In this document: in pieces, positions 8,050 through 15,900 of the stretch | Layout of the letters: each line of letters starts with the position of its first letter | How positions within the stretch are numbered: position 1 is the stretch's first letter | Origin: a bacterium | GTDB taxonomy: Bacteria > Vulcanimicrobiota > JABDET01 | Assembly (NCBI GenBank): GCA_021800275.1 | Contig: JAJYZB010000013.1 | Coordinates: forward strand, 1-64,000 | Length of the DNA: 64,000 nt | Direction: 5' to 3' | The notes under the pieces: model-generated | What the model was told of the DNA's origin: nothing | The model's database searches: none | The model's input: the letters and a program-made list of their open reading frames with translations, nothing else | Position numbers and translations under genes: made by a program

Positions 8050-10284
8050 ATGAATCTTGATTTAGCATTGAAAAAATACGAAAGAATGGTTGTGTTTAAT
8101 CCTAAAGATGGAGATTCCTATTTTGCGCTTGCCCTTCTTTATGATGCTAAACAGGATGGGATGCAAGCTGCAAAAACATTTCAAAGCGCCCTTGAACATT
8201 CTCCTAAAAGTTCCGCAGTTCGATTTTTTGATGGGTCTTTTTTGGCAAGATTTTCCAAAAAACTTGATCTGGCGGTTCATCAATGGGAAAAAGCCATTGA
8301 ACTGGAACCTTCTATTTTTGCTGATTTAGAGAAACTGATTCCTGAAGATGTCTCTTACCCTTTAAAAGAAAAACTCGCCGCCACTGTTGAGGTATTTGAG
8401 AAAGAAGCCGCGGCGTCTCCTGGCAGCGTTTTTCCTTTGTCCTGTCAGGGATTTGCGTATGGGCTTTGCAAAAGTCTCAAAGAGGGGATTTCTTTTTTTG
8501 ATTCACACATGAAAGCATTGGGCAGCAACTCTGCTTCTCTTTATCTTTATGGGCTTCTTCTTTTCATGGCAGAAAGTTGGGACCCTGCCGCACGGACTTT
8601 TGAAAAAGTGCTTGAAAATGATAAAACGAAAATAGGCGCTTATTATTTTCTTTCTCTCTGCTATTTAAAAGCTGATAAATTATCCCAGGCTGTTCGCTGT
8701 CTGGAAAAGCTGAAGGACACAGATCCCTCTTATGAAAAAGGAATTTATCTGTTGGCAGAAGTTTATTTGAAACTGGGGCGGTATGAGCAGGCTGTTAAAT
8801 TTTTACAGCAAATTATTCAATTCAATCCCCAGGATTCAAAAGCCCATTTTATGCTGGGGCAGTGTTATCAGGAATTATATCGTCTGGATGAAGCGGAAAA
8901 GGCGTATAAACAATCTGTTCAGCTCCAGCCCGAGTTTAAGGAACCTTATTTCAATCTTGGGATGGTTTTGACCCGATTGGGAAAATGGAATGAGGCGATT
9001 GGAAGCTTGAAAGAAGCGGCTAAACTGAGTTCTAAAGATCCCTCTGTTTTTTATCACCTAGGGCTCACCTATAATCAGACTGGTTCTTTTGAAGAAGCCA
9101 TTCATTCTTTTCAAGAGGCAATTTCGATTGAACCGGTTAAAACTCCGGTTGACTGTTATTTAGGGCTTGCTCTTGCTTATGAAAAGATTGATAATTTGAT
9201 TTCTGCGATTGACACTTACAAGAAAGTGTTAGAAAAAACAGGAGGTTCTTCACAGCAGGAATCTTATATACGGTATCATTTGTCTCTCTGTTATCAGAGA
9301 TTAGGAGAATACTCCCTTGCCATGGAGCAGCTGGAAGAAGTTCTCAAATTGAATCCTCAAGATGGTTATGCTGCTTATAATCTTGGATCTGTTTATGCTC
9401 ATTTAGCTCTTATGGGAAAAGCTCAGGATGCTTATTCCAAGGCATGTGAATTAAACCCTAATGATCTGTATGCGCATTTTAATTTAGGAGGTATTTTAGC
9501 TCGAGATGGTTTTGTGGCAGAAGCAAACGAGCAGTTTAAAAAAGCCCTTGAATTGACACCTAAAAATGATGCTGAATTAGCTCTTTATTCAACTCTTCTA
9601 GGTCAGATGGCGGTCAATATTGAAATAGCAAAATTAAATGCCAGATTGAAAGAGTCTTATTTTGAAACGGTAAAAGCCATTATTGGATGCCTGGATGCGA
9701 AAGATAAATATACAGCAGGTCATACCAATCGAGTTTCTGTGATTGCGGCAGAAGTGGGAAAAGTTTTAAACTTGTCAAAAGATGAAACCGATTCTTTAGC
9801 TATTGCCGCTGTCCTGCATGATATTGGGAAAGTTGGAGTTCCAGATGCCATTCTTTTGAAACAGGGAAAACTAACTGCTGAAGAGTTTCAAGTCATGAAA
9901 GAGCATCCTGTTTCAGGAGCGAAAATCTTGGAACAGGTCAGTTTTCCATGGACCCAGGTCGTCAATTATGTGAAACATCATCATGAGAGGTATGATGGTT
10001 CAGGATATCCTGATGGATTAAAAGGGGAAGAGATCCCGATCGGAGCAAGAATTTTATCGGTTTCTGATTTTTTTGATGCTCTGGCAACAGAGAGGCCTTA
10101 TAAAAAAGCGTATCCTATTCCTATTGTGCTTGAGCAGGCTGAAATGCAGAAAGGTAAATCTTTTGATCCCGATGTTATCGCCGCATTAAAAAAAGCGGCT
10201 CCTCGGCTGGAAGCCCTTTATAAACCTGCAGAAGCTTTGACAGAACTACCGACCTGGGAATCTTCCCTTGTTGACAGCGCATGA
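8050..10284 (+). CDS. TPR-repeat protein with C-terminal HD-GYP phosphodiesterase domain
   Basis: 744 residues. Residues ~1-530 are a long array of tetratricopeptide repeats (repeated patterns such as AHFMLGQCYQELYRLDEAEKAY and AAYNLGSVYAHL). Residues ~545-720 are an HD-GYP domain with AGHTNRV, VLHDIGKVGVPD, VKHHHERYDGSGYPDGLKG and SVSDFFDALATERPYK, all metal- and GYP-motif residues present. HD-GYP proteins usually hydrolyse cyclic di-GMP, and the TPR part probably recruits partners. No signal peptide is seen, so it is cytosolic. I chose the ATG at 8050, not the upstream GTG at 8023, because a purine-rich AGGGAG lies just before it. It is divergent from the pabB group and followed closely by the GerMN gene. 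Confidence 0.88.
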   Translation: MNLDLALKKYERMVVFNPKDGDSYFALALLYDAKQDGMQAAKTFQSALEHSPKSSAVRFFDGSFLARFSKKLDLAVHQWEKAIELEPSIFADLEKLIPEDVSYPLKEKLAATVEVFEKEAAASPGSVFPLSCQGFAYGLCKSLKEGISFFDSHMKALGSNSASLYLYGLLLFMAESWDPAARTFEKVLENDKTKIGAYYFLSLCYLKADKLSQAVRCLEKLKDTDPSYEKGIYLLAEVYLKLGRYEQAVKFLQQIIQFNPQDSKAHFMLGQCYQELYRLDEAEKAYKQSVQLQPEFKEPYFNLGMVLTRLGKWNEAIGSLKEAAKLSSKDPSVFYHLGLTYNQTGSFEEAIHSFQEAISIEPVKTPVDCYLGLALAYEKIDNLISAIDTYKKVLEKTGGSSQQESYIRYHLSLCYQRLGEYSLAMEQLEEVLKLNPQDGYAAYNLGSVYAHLALMGKAQDAYSKACELNPNDLYAHFNLGGILARDGFVAEANEQFKKALELTPKNDAELALYSTLLGQMAVNIEIAKLNARLKESYFETVKAIIGCLDAKDKYTAGHTNRVSVIAAEVGKVLNLSKDETDSLAIAAVLHDIGKVGVPDAILLKQGKLTAEEFQVMKEHPVSGAKILEQVSFPWTQVVNYVKHHHERYDGSGYPDGLKGEEIPIGARILSVSDFFDALATERPYKKAYPIPIVLEQAEMQKGKSFDPDVIAALKKAAPRLEALYKPAEALTELPTWESSLVDSA

Positions 10285-10288
10285 TTCT

Positions 10289-11203
10289 ATGGATAAAGGC
10301 ATGAACAGAAGAAAATTAACCTTGTTTCTACTGATTACAGGTTGTTTAATCACAGCGTTTGCGGCATCATGCGGTTTTTTTCACCACAAAATTTATGCCC
10401 AGCTTTATTTTCCCGAAAAGAGCGCTCAGCTGCTGGTTCCAATAACAGTGTCAGTCACTCGATTAACTCCTTCAATTTTGATTTCAGATCTTGAAAAAGG
10501 AGATCCTAATCCAAAGAATCTTCTTCCTCTCTTCCCTGACAAAGGAACTTTTCCTCAGGTTTCAACGGGCGGCAAAACCATCTTCATTAATTTTAAAACC
10601 CCGCCTCCTGCTGAGGAAGCGCCGCTGCTTATTCCAGGTATTTTGGCCACATTTCAACAGCTTCCAAAGTATAAAGCCGTTTTATTTTCCGTGAATGGAA
10701 ATCCTGAAACTCTGGGAGAAGGAGGGGTTGAGTTAGGGAGATTTTCTTTGAGGAAATTTTGGATTAATGATAATCTGGATCTGACTCCATTTCCTTATAT
10801 GACGGGTGAGTATCAAAAAGGAATCGTTTATTTAGAGCTTAAGAGAAGTCATTATCTTGTCCCTGTAACCCTTCGATTTCCTGGCAATATTACGATAGAA
10901 AAGGCCGTGGCCGCTGCTATTTCCGAGTCTCCTGACAGCATGAGTTGGCTTTTAAAAACTCCTCTTCCCTCTGGATTTAAAATTTTATCCGTTTCACGTT
11001 CTCATGACGGAATCGTCAATATTGTCATTCATCCTTCGGGAAGCTCAAGGGGAAATACCCTCGCCAATAGGGCTCTGGCTTTGAGTTTTTGCGGAATTTC
11101 AGGAGTGAAAGATGTGCGAATTAGAGTGGGGACAGGAATTTTTAGTTGGAGACCCTTGCAAAGTAAGCCAAATTTTGTTAATATAGTAAGTAAGAATAAA
11201 TAA
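10289..11203 (+). CDS. GerMN (GerM-like) domain lipoprotein
   Basis: About 304 residues with an N-terminal hydrophobic segment ending in a lipobox-like AASCGF, so a membrane lipoprotein. Residues ~30-150 follow the GerMN pattern (YFPEKSAQLLVPITVSVTR, FPQVSTGGKTIFINF, GILATFQQLPKYKAVLFSVNG). A second similar half follows (VYLELKRSHYLVPVTLRF to IRVGTGIFSW). GerM in Bacillus binds SpoIIQ complex components, and GerMN domains elsewhere accompany cell-wall amidases. The gene immediately precedes an amidase, murI and rph, the same neighbourhood as racE-gerM-rph in Bacillus. The start is ATG 10289 or ATG 10301; neither has a strong ribosome binding site. Confidence 0.75.
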   Translation: MDKGMNRRKLTLFLLITGCLITAFAASCGFFHHKIYAQLYFPEKSAQLLVPITVSVTRLTPSILISDLEKGDPNPKNLLPLFPDKGTFPQVSTGGKTIFINFKTPPPAEEAPLLIPGILATFQQLPKYKAVLFSVNGNPETLGEGGVELGRFSLRKFWINDNLDLTPFPYMTGEYQKGIVYLELKRSHYLVPVTLRFPGNITIEKAVAAAISESPDSMSWLLKTPLPSGFKILSVSRSHDGIVNIVIHPSGSSRGNTLANRALALSFCGISGVKDVRIRVGTGIFSWRPLQSKPNFVNIVSKNK

Positions 11204-11359
11204 AAGTTGATTTGGAAGGAGGTTGTTCGCTCTGCCTGAGGTAGGCTCATTTACTTGGCGCTTGGGGAATTTTGGGGAAATAAGCGCTGGGCATGGGCAG
11301 CAAAAAGGCAGGAGCTTGACAGCTCTGAAAAAAACAATGATTTAACGAAGGGAGAGAGA

Positions 11360-13231
11360 ATGGGGAATAAAATCAGAAAAGTCATTTTTGGAATTATTTT
11401 CTGCCTGGCAGCCAGGACAGTGTTCTGCAGCCAGGTTCCGCAGCTGGTGGTTTATGGTCAACCTGTTGTGCTGTCAGGCATTAAGATTCAAAATAATTCT
11501 ATTTATCTGGCAGCAGATAACCCGATCCTAAAGCAAATAGCCGCGATTTTAGGAGAAAAATTTAAGTACGACCCGTCACAGAACCAGATTATGGTGGTCA
11601 GCCATCACCACTACTCCTTTATTTTCCCATCAGGACTTGTTCTTCATGGAGTAGGGATCCCTTTTATTCCTCATCCTTTGTTATCCAGGGGTCAGTGGTA
11701 TTATCCCTTAAACAGTTATGCCAGCGCTTTTCACGCAAGCCTTGTTTCAAGTCCAGAACAAAATCGTTGGTATCTTGATCCTACGATTTTGGGAATGGCT
11801 GTTGATTTCAAAAAGAATGCAGTGAAGTTAGAGGTTCACTCGTCTAATCGTATTGAACCAAATGTCAAGATTCACGCCAAGCAGCACGAGATTACAGGTA
11901 AAATTCCATCCGCTTTTCTTTCTTCAAAAGTGACTCCTCCGACTCCTCCGATTCACAGCTTTATTACAAAGATCTCCTTTTATCAATATCACGTTGCTCC
12001 GAACGTGGTTGGATTTGTGATCCATTTCCAACCTGGGACTGTAAATTGGAACCTGAAGTCTAATCATAACGGCACAAAGTTTTCCTTAAAGTTCTCATAT
12101 ACTGGAATCACTAAGGGCATCGCTGCTGTTAAGCAGCCCATTTTGAAACAACTGTTCCAGCCTCAACCCCAGCAGAAGCCTGTTGGTACAGTTTTAGCTC
12201 AGGCTCCTTCAACAGCTTATCCCCCACCTACCTCTTTGACTGGCATTCATTTTAAAACAGGGAAGAAAGGACAATTTGAGGCTGTAGTTAGGCTGTCTGG
12301 AAGCACTCCTTATGTGTGGCATCAATTGAAACCACCTGACAATCGTTTTTTTATTGATTTTCTGGATACTACTAAAAATGTTGAAAAAGGGTTGAGGTAT
12401 AAGAGTTCTCTCTTAAACAAGATCAGACTTGCTCAATTTCAAGCTGCTCCTGTTCCAGTAACAAGACTGGTTTTTGCGCCTTATTCTCCTATTCATGTTT
12501 TTTTAAAAGACACCAGAAACGGTATAAGAATTTCTTTGTATCCAGTTCTTCAAAAAGTGGCTTTAAAAAATTTGGGAAATTTAACAGGGGAGGGTTTCAC
12601 TTCAATTTTACCTGAAACAGCGCCTCTTGCTGCTTTTAAAAGAAATCATATTACAATTGCTCTGGATCCAGGACATGGAGGGGAAGACACCGGAGCCATT
12701 GGTCCAGGCGGTTTGGAAGAAAAAAATGTGACTCTGGATGTCGGATTGAGGCTGCGGGCTCTTCTTAAACAGGATGGATTTCATGTCGTGATGACCAGAA
12801 CAACGGATACCGAATGTCTGGGATATCAAGGCACTGCTGTGGCAGAGCTTCAGTGTAGAGCCAATGTGGCAAATTATGACCATGCTGCGTTATTTATGGC
12901 TATTCACATCAATGCTTCTTACTATCCCTGGGTTCACGGAGTATCAACTTGGTGGTATAAACCTATGGATAAACCGTTGGCTCAGTTTGTTCAAAATTCG
13001 CTTGCCAAACGTTCAGGATTTTTAAATTTAGGAATCCGAAAAGCGCCTTTTTATGTTTTAAGGCATACATTCATGCCTGCTGTTCTGGTTGAATTAGGAT
13101 TTATTACGAATTTGAAAGACGAACATAAATTGGAAAATCCTGATTTTAGGGAAAAGTTAGCTGAAATTTTAAATCAGGGCATAGAGAATTACGTGCGAGC
13201 ATCTCTGACACACAGCCATTCTAATTTTTAA
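11360..13231 (+). CDS. N-acetylmuramoyl-L-alanine amidase (Amidase_3) with AMIN-like region
   Basis: 623 residues. The N-terminus is a signal peptide (GNKIRKVIFGIIFCLAARTVFC). It is followed by a copper-amine-oxidase-N-like or AMIN-like beta region. The C-terminal Amidase_3 domain shows ALDPGHGGEDTGAIG, GLEEKNVTLDVG, FMAIHINAS and PAVLVELGFITN. These give the zinc ligands (His, Glu, His) and the catalytic Glu. The enzyme should cleave the amide between muramic acid and the stem peptide in the periplasm, in cell separation or remodelling. I chose the ATG at 11360 because GAAGGGAGAGAG precedes it and it opens the signal peptide; the frame extends to a TTG at 11255 with no such features. Confidence 0.88.
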   Translation: MGNKIRKVIFGIIFCLAARTVFCSQVPQLVVYGQPVVLSGIKIQNNSIYLAADNPILKQIAAILGEKFKYDPSQNQIMVVSHHHYSFIFPSGLVLHGVGIPFIPHPLLSRGQWYYPLNSYASAFHASLVSSPEQNRWYLDPTILGMAVDFKKNAVKLEVHSSNRIEPNVKIHAKQHEITGKIPSAFLSSKVTPPTPPIHSFITKISFYQYHVAPNVVGFVIHFQPGTVNWNLKSNHNGTKFSLKFSYTGITKGIAAVKQPILKQLFQPQPQQKPVGTVLAQAPSTAYPPPTSLTGIHFKTGKKGQFEAVVRLSGSTPYVWHQLKPPDNRFFIDFLDTTKNVEKGLRYKSSLLNKIRLAQFQAAPVPVTRLVFAPYSPIHVFLKDTRNGIRISLYPVLQKVALKNLGNLTGEGFTSILPETAPLAAFKRNHITIALDPGHGGEDTGAIGPGGLEEKNVTLDVGLRLRALLKQDGFHVVMTRTTDTECLGYQGTAVAELQCRANVANYDHAALFMAIHINASYYPWVHGVSTWWYKPMDKPLAQFVQNSLAKRSGFLNLGIRKAPFYVLRHTFMPAVLVELGFITNLKDEHKLENPDFREKLAEILNQGIENYVRASLTHSHSNF

Positions 13232-13366
13232 GGATTGACACGCCTTTCTACTTGCCAGAAGAAGGCAGACATTCTGTGGTCTGCTAATCTGGGCCGTCAT
13301 AGGAGTTAAATCGCTGAATTTGCAGATTCGAAGGGTCAAGTGACTCGTGTGGCGAAACTGGAAATC

Positions 13367-14242
13367 ATGAAGATTGGCGCATTTGATTCTGGAGTTGGTG
13401 GTTTTACAGTTCTCAAGCCGCTTTTAAAACAAATGCCGAATCTATCGGTTGTTTATCTGGCTGACACAGCTCATGTCCCTTACAGCGGAAAAACACCGGA
13501 GGAATTGGAGATTATTATTCGGAAGATTTTAAAGTTTTTTTTAGAAAAAAAGGTAGAGGCTGTTATTTTTGCCTGCAACACTTCATCAGCCCTTGTTCTG
13601 CCAAAAGTTCGCCCGTACTCTTTTGTCCCTTTTTATGGGGTTGTGGGTCCAGGGATTAAATCTGCTTTAAAAGCCACGCAAGGAAAGGGGATCGGAGCTG
13701 CAGCCAATGAAGTTACCGCAAAAAGCGGGATTTTTAAAAAAATGATTCATGAAAAAGATCCCGCTATTCCTGTTTTTGAGCAGAGCTGTCCCGAACTTGT
13801 TTCTTTGGTGGAAAAAGGGGATCTTTCTTCTTCAAGAACAGTTTCTGCTGTAAGAGAATACATGAAGCCTATTCGAGGGAAGATTGATGCTTTGATTTTA
13901 GGGTGCACTCATTTTCCCTTCTTGAAGAAACAGTTTGAAGATTCTCTGCCTGACTGCGCAGTCATTGATCCAGCCAATTCTTTGGCAGAAGAGTTCGCTG
14001 AAGATTTTAAAAATAAAAAAGTTTATCATGGAATTGACTCTCGTCAAAAGTTGAATAAAGGGAATATTGTTTTTAATGAAGCCGTAAAAAATCATGAACT
14101 TTTTGTGACAAAACAATCTCCTCATATAGAGGAATGGGCTGAAAAAGTCCTGGGTTGGAAGGTGAAGGCAGAACTGCTGGATCTTAAATTTATTCGCCCC
14201 TGGACTCCTGAGGAGGTCGTTTCTTGTGAAACCCCGAGTTGA
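13367..14242 (+). CDS. murI: Glutamate racemase
   Basis: 291 residues. It interconverts L- and D-glutamate for peptidoglycan. [19 protein letters not shown] is the family N-terminus. The two catalytic cysteines are seen in [12 protein letters not shown] and LGCTHFPFL. The ATG at 13367 matches the family start; the frame is open from a GTG at 13340, which would add nine residues. It sits between the amidase and rph, and its last bases overlap the start of rph. Confidence 0.93.
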   Translation: MKIGAFDSGVGGFTVLKPLLKQMPNLSVVYLADTAHVPYSGKTPEELEIIIRKILKFFLEKKVEAVIFACNTSSALVLPKVRPYSFVPFYGVVGPGIKSALKATQGKGIGAAANEVTAKSGIFKKMIHEKDPAIPVFEQSCPELVSLVEKGDLSSSRTVSAVREYMKPIRGKIDALILGCTHFPFLKKQFEDSLPDCAVIDPANSLAEEFAEDFKNKKVYHGIDSRQKLNKGNIVFNEAVKNHELFVTKQSPHIEEWAEKVLGWKVKAELLDLKFIRPWTPEEVVSCETPS

Positions 14243-14948
14243 TGGAAGACTTCCTGATCAGGTCAGATCTGTTCGAATAACAGGAAACTATTTGAAACAT
14301 CCTGAAGGTTCTTTTCTTATTGAAATGGGGGATACTAAAGTCATTTGCGCTGCCAGTGTCGAAGAAAAGGTTCCTCAGTGGATGAAAAGTCAAAATGTTC
14401 CAGGGGGATGGATTACAGCAGAATATGGCATGCTTCCTGGTTCAACTCATACCAGAACACCTCGAGAATCAAACAGGACAAGCGGAAGAACTATGGAGAT
14501 TCAACGTTTGATTGGGCGTTCGATTCGGTCAGTCGTGGATCTTTCACTACTTGGCGAGAGAACAATCTGGCTGGACTGTGACGTCATCCAGGCAGATGGC
14601 GGAACCCGGACAGCCGCGATTACAGGAGCTTTTGCGGCTTTGAGTCAAGCATTGAATAAACTCGCTGCCAAAGGACTTGTTTCTTCTTCTCCTATTAAAG
14701 ATTCTGTTGCAGCAATCAGTGTTGGAATGGTAAAAGGGGATATTCTTTTGGATTTAAATTATCAGGAAGATTCAAAAGCAGATGTGGATTTAAATTTAGT
14801 GATGACAGGTTCCGGGCAGTTTGTAGAAATTCAGGCGACAGGGGAGAGAAAAATTTTTTCGCATCAGGATTTGAAGCGGTTCCTTGATTTAGGGGAAAAA
14901 GGAATCAGAGAACTGATTGAAATACAGAAAAAAGCGCTAACTGGCTGA
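14226..14948 (+). CDS. rph: Ribonuclease PH
   Basis: 240 residues, phosphate-dependent 3'-5' exoribonuclease acting on tRNA 3' ends. The signatures [34 protein letters not shown]-like [12 protein letters not shown] and [18 protein letters not shown] are complete. The GTG start at 14226 has AGGAGG nine to ten bases upstream and overlaps murI by 17 bases, so the two are translationally coupled. The nucleoside-triphosphate pyrophosphatase that often follows rph is absent; a promoter and small genes follow instead. Confidence 0.95.
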   Translation: MKPRVDGRLPDQVRSVRITGNYLKHPEGSFLIEMGDTKVICAASVEEKVPQWMKSQNVPGGWITAEYGMLPGSTHTRTPRESNRTSGRTMEIQRLIGRSIRSVVDLSLLGERTIWLDCDVIQADGGTRTAAITGAFAALSQALNKLAAKGLVSSSPIKDSVAAISVGMVKGDILLDLNYQEDSKADVDLNLVMTGSGQFVEIQATGERKIFSHQDLKRFLDLGEKGIRELIEIQKKALTG

Positions 14949-14960
14949 GTTCACATTTTT

Positions 14961-14975
14961 TTAACAAAGTGTTAA
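14961..14975. promoter_or_regulatory. Inverted repeat TTAACA-AAG-TGTTAA (site B)
   Basis: A perfect 6-3-6 palindrome just after rph, 31 bases upstream of the -35 box of the small gene at 15067. The same element appears at 659-673 and 15503-15517. It is probably an operator. Confidence 0.55.
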
Positions 14976-15006
14976 CTTGCTTGAAATGAAATCCAGGAAA
15001 TTTCTA

Positions 15007-15035
15007 TGGACAGATTCAGATTTTAGTGATACAAT
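15007..15035 (+). promoter_or_regulatory. Promoter for the first small Gly-rich protein
   Basis: TGGACA (15007-15012) and TACAAT (15030-15035) are separated by 17 bases, each one mismatch from the sigma-70 consensus. The predicted transcript starts about 25 bases before the ATG at 15067, with an AAAGGAGG binding site between. Confidence 0.65.
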
Positions 15036-15066
15036 AAAAGTAATCTTTCAAAAGGAGGGATGCAGA

Positions 15067-15258
15067 ATGGCAAGCGCAGTCGGCGGAGGTGGAGGACCAT
15101 CACCTGTAAAGGGATTAGGAAATATTTATAATAGCCAGGGATCGCAGAATATTCAAAATGAGGCACAAACTGCAAATACAGTCGTGGATTCTTATCAGCA
15201 AGTGGCTCAGCAGGACAGTCAGGGAAGTGGAAGTGGAAGTCAGCCTCAAGGTGGATAA
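15067..15258 (+). CDS. Small Gly/Ser/Gln-rich protein, paralogue 1
   Basis: 63 residues. The ATG at 15067 follows AAAGGAGGG by 6-7 bases. The protein has a Gly-rich head (GGGGG), a conserved core (GPSPVKGLGNIYN, then QNEAQTANTVVDSYQQ) and a Ser/Gly/Gln-rich tail. There is no signal peptide and no membrane segment. The core is nearly identical to the protein at 15605-15877, so the two are paralogues. I do not recognise the family. Small size, polar amphipathic core and strong own promoter suggest an abundant structural or peptide-type product, but function is unknown. Confidence 0.7.
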   Translation: MASAVGGGGGPSPVKGLGNIYNSQGSQNIQNEAQTANTVVDSYQQVAQQDSQGSGSGSQPQGG

Positions 15259-15286
15259 TTTATTTGCGTGATCTTGATCAGTAAAA

Positions 15287-15345
15287 ATCCTGTTTATTCT
15301 GTTTATAGCGATTTGTGTTAAACGGAATAAGCAGGAATTTTTTTT
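15287..15345 (+). terminator. Rho-independent terminator after the first small gene
   Basis: A long imperfect stem pairs CCTGTTTATTCTGTTTA with TAAACGGAATAAGCAGG, with a G-U pair in the DNA-encoded RNA. It is followed immediately by eight T residues. It lies about 30 bases after the stop codon at 15258. Confidence 0.75.
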
Positions 15346-15358
15346 GTCAGCAGATTTG

Positions 15359-15482
15359 CTGCGGCTCCACTCTTCTTTAAATTCTTTGAATTTTCAATCA
15401 ACTGCCGGTGCATAGGTTTCTCGCTGCGCGGTTTCTATACAGCTCCATTTTTTCGTAAATTCGTTGAACTTTCAATTAATTG
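15359..15482. repeat. Imperfect direct repeat between the two small genes
   Basis: Two copies of about 44-50 bases (about 15362-15405 and 15438-15481) share the pattern GCTCCA, a T-rich stretch, TAAATTC, TTGAA and TTTCAAT(C/T)AA. On the minus strand both would encode similar short peptides (QLIENSKNLKKSGA and QLIESSTNLRKNGA). This could be a duplicated regulatory element, or remnants of a duplicated small coding sequence. I see no start and ribosome binding site good enough to call a gene. Confidence 0.45.
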
Positions 15483-15502
15483 GGTTAAATATTTACATTT
15501 TA

Positions 15503-15517
15503 TTAACAGAAAGTTAA
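15503..15517. promoter_or_regulatory. Inverted repeat TTAACA-GAA-AGTTAA (site C)
   Basis: The same palindrome as at 659 and 14961 with one mismatch in the right arm. It lies 21 bases upstream of the -35 element of the second small gene, one DNA turn closer than site B. Confidence 0.5.
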
Positions 15518-15538
15518 TGCTTTTGAAACAAATGCTCA

Positions 15539-15567
15539 TAGACCTTTCTCTAGTTTGATGGTATAAT
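15539..15567 (+). promoter_or_regulatory. Promoter for the second small Gly-rich protein
   Basis: TAGACC (15539-15544) and TATAAT (15562-15567) with a 17-base spacer. The -10 is consensus; the weak -35 suits an activated promoter. AGGAGG and the ATG at 15605 follow. Confidence 0.6.
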
Positions 15568-15604
15568 AATAGCATCAAAATTGTTTTTTTAGAGGAGGTC
15601 CAAT

Positions 15605-15877
15605 ATGGGAGCCATAGCAGGGATAGCTGTTTCAGCAATTGGTGGACTTTTGGGTGGCAGCAGAGGCGGCGGGGGAGCCAGCGCAGGTGGAGCTTCAGGA
15701 CCGTCTCCAGTTACTGGATTAGGAAATATCTATAATAATGAAGGGACTCAGTCTGTTCAAAATGAGGCACAAACAGCGAATACGGTTGTGGATTCTTATC
15801 AGCAGATAGCTCAAGAGGACAGCCAATCTTCAGGTGGAGGGCGGTCTAACTCAGGCGCAGGGGTCCAGACAGGCTGA
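15605..15877 (+). CDS. Small Gly-rich protein, paralogue 2
   Basis: 90 residues, with AGGAGG a few bases before the ATG. It has an N-terminal weakly hydrophobic stretch (AIAGIAVSAIGGLLGG) that the shorter paralogue lacks. A Gly/Ala/Ser linker follows, then the shared core GPSPVTGLGNIYN and QNEAQTANTVVDSYQQ, then a Ser/Gly-rich tail. The hydrophobic head is too short and Gly-rich to be a confident membrane segment. The family is unknown to me. The paralogy, the matched promoter architecture and the shared palindrome show that the two genes are a regulated pair. The gene is convergent with hslO. Confidence 0.72.
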   Translation: MGAIAGIAVSAIGGLLGGSRGGGGASAGGASGPSPVTGLGNIYNNEGTQSVQNEAQTANTVVDSYQQIAQEDSQSSGGGRSNSGAGVQTG

Positions 15878-15900
15878 TCTGGTTTTATGTGATTCCAGAT
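15878..15900. terminator. Possible bidirectional hairpin between paralogue 2 and hslO
   Basis: ATCTGG (15878-15883) pairs with CCAGAT (15895-15900) around a 12-base loop at the convergent ends of the two genes. There is no clear T-run, so termination is only a possibility. Confidence 0.25.

Noticed and set aside
11255-11359. Extended N-terminus of the amidase from a TTG at 11255
   Set aside because: The extension lacks signal-like features; the ATG at 11360 has a good ribosome binding site and opens the signal peptide.
15060-15070. ATG at 15060 as start of the first small protein
   Set aside because: It is out of frame with the conserved core; ATG 15067 fits both frame and ribosome binding site spacing.
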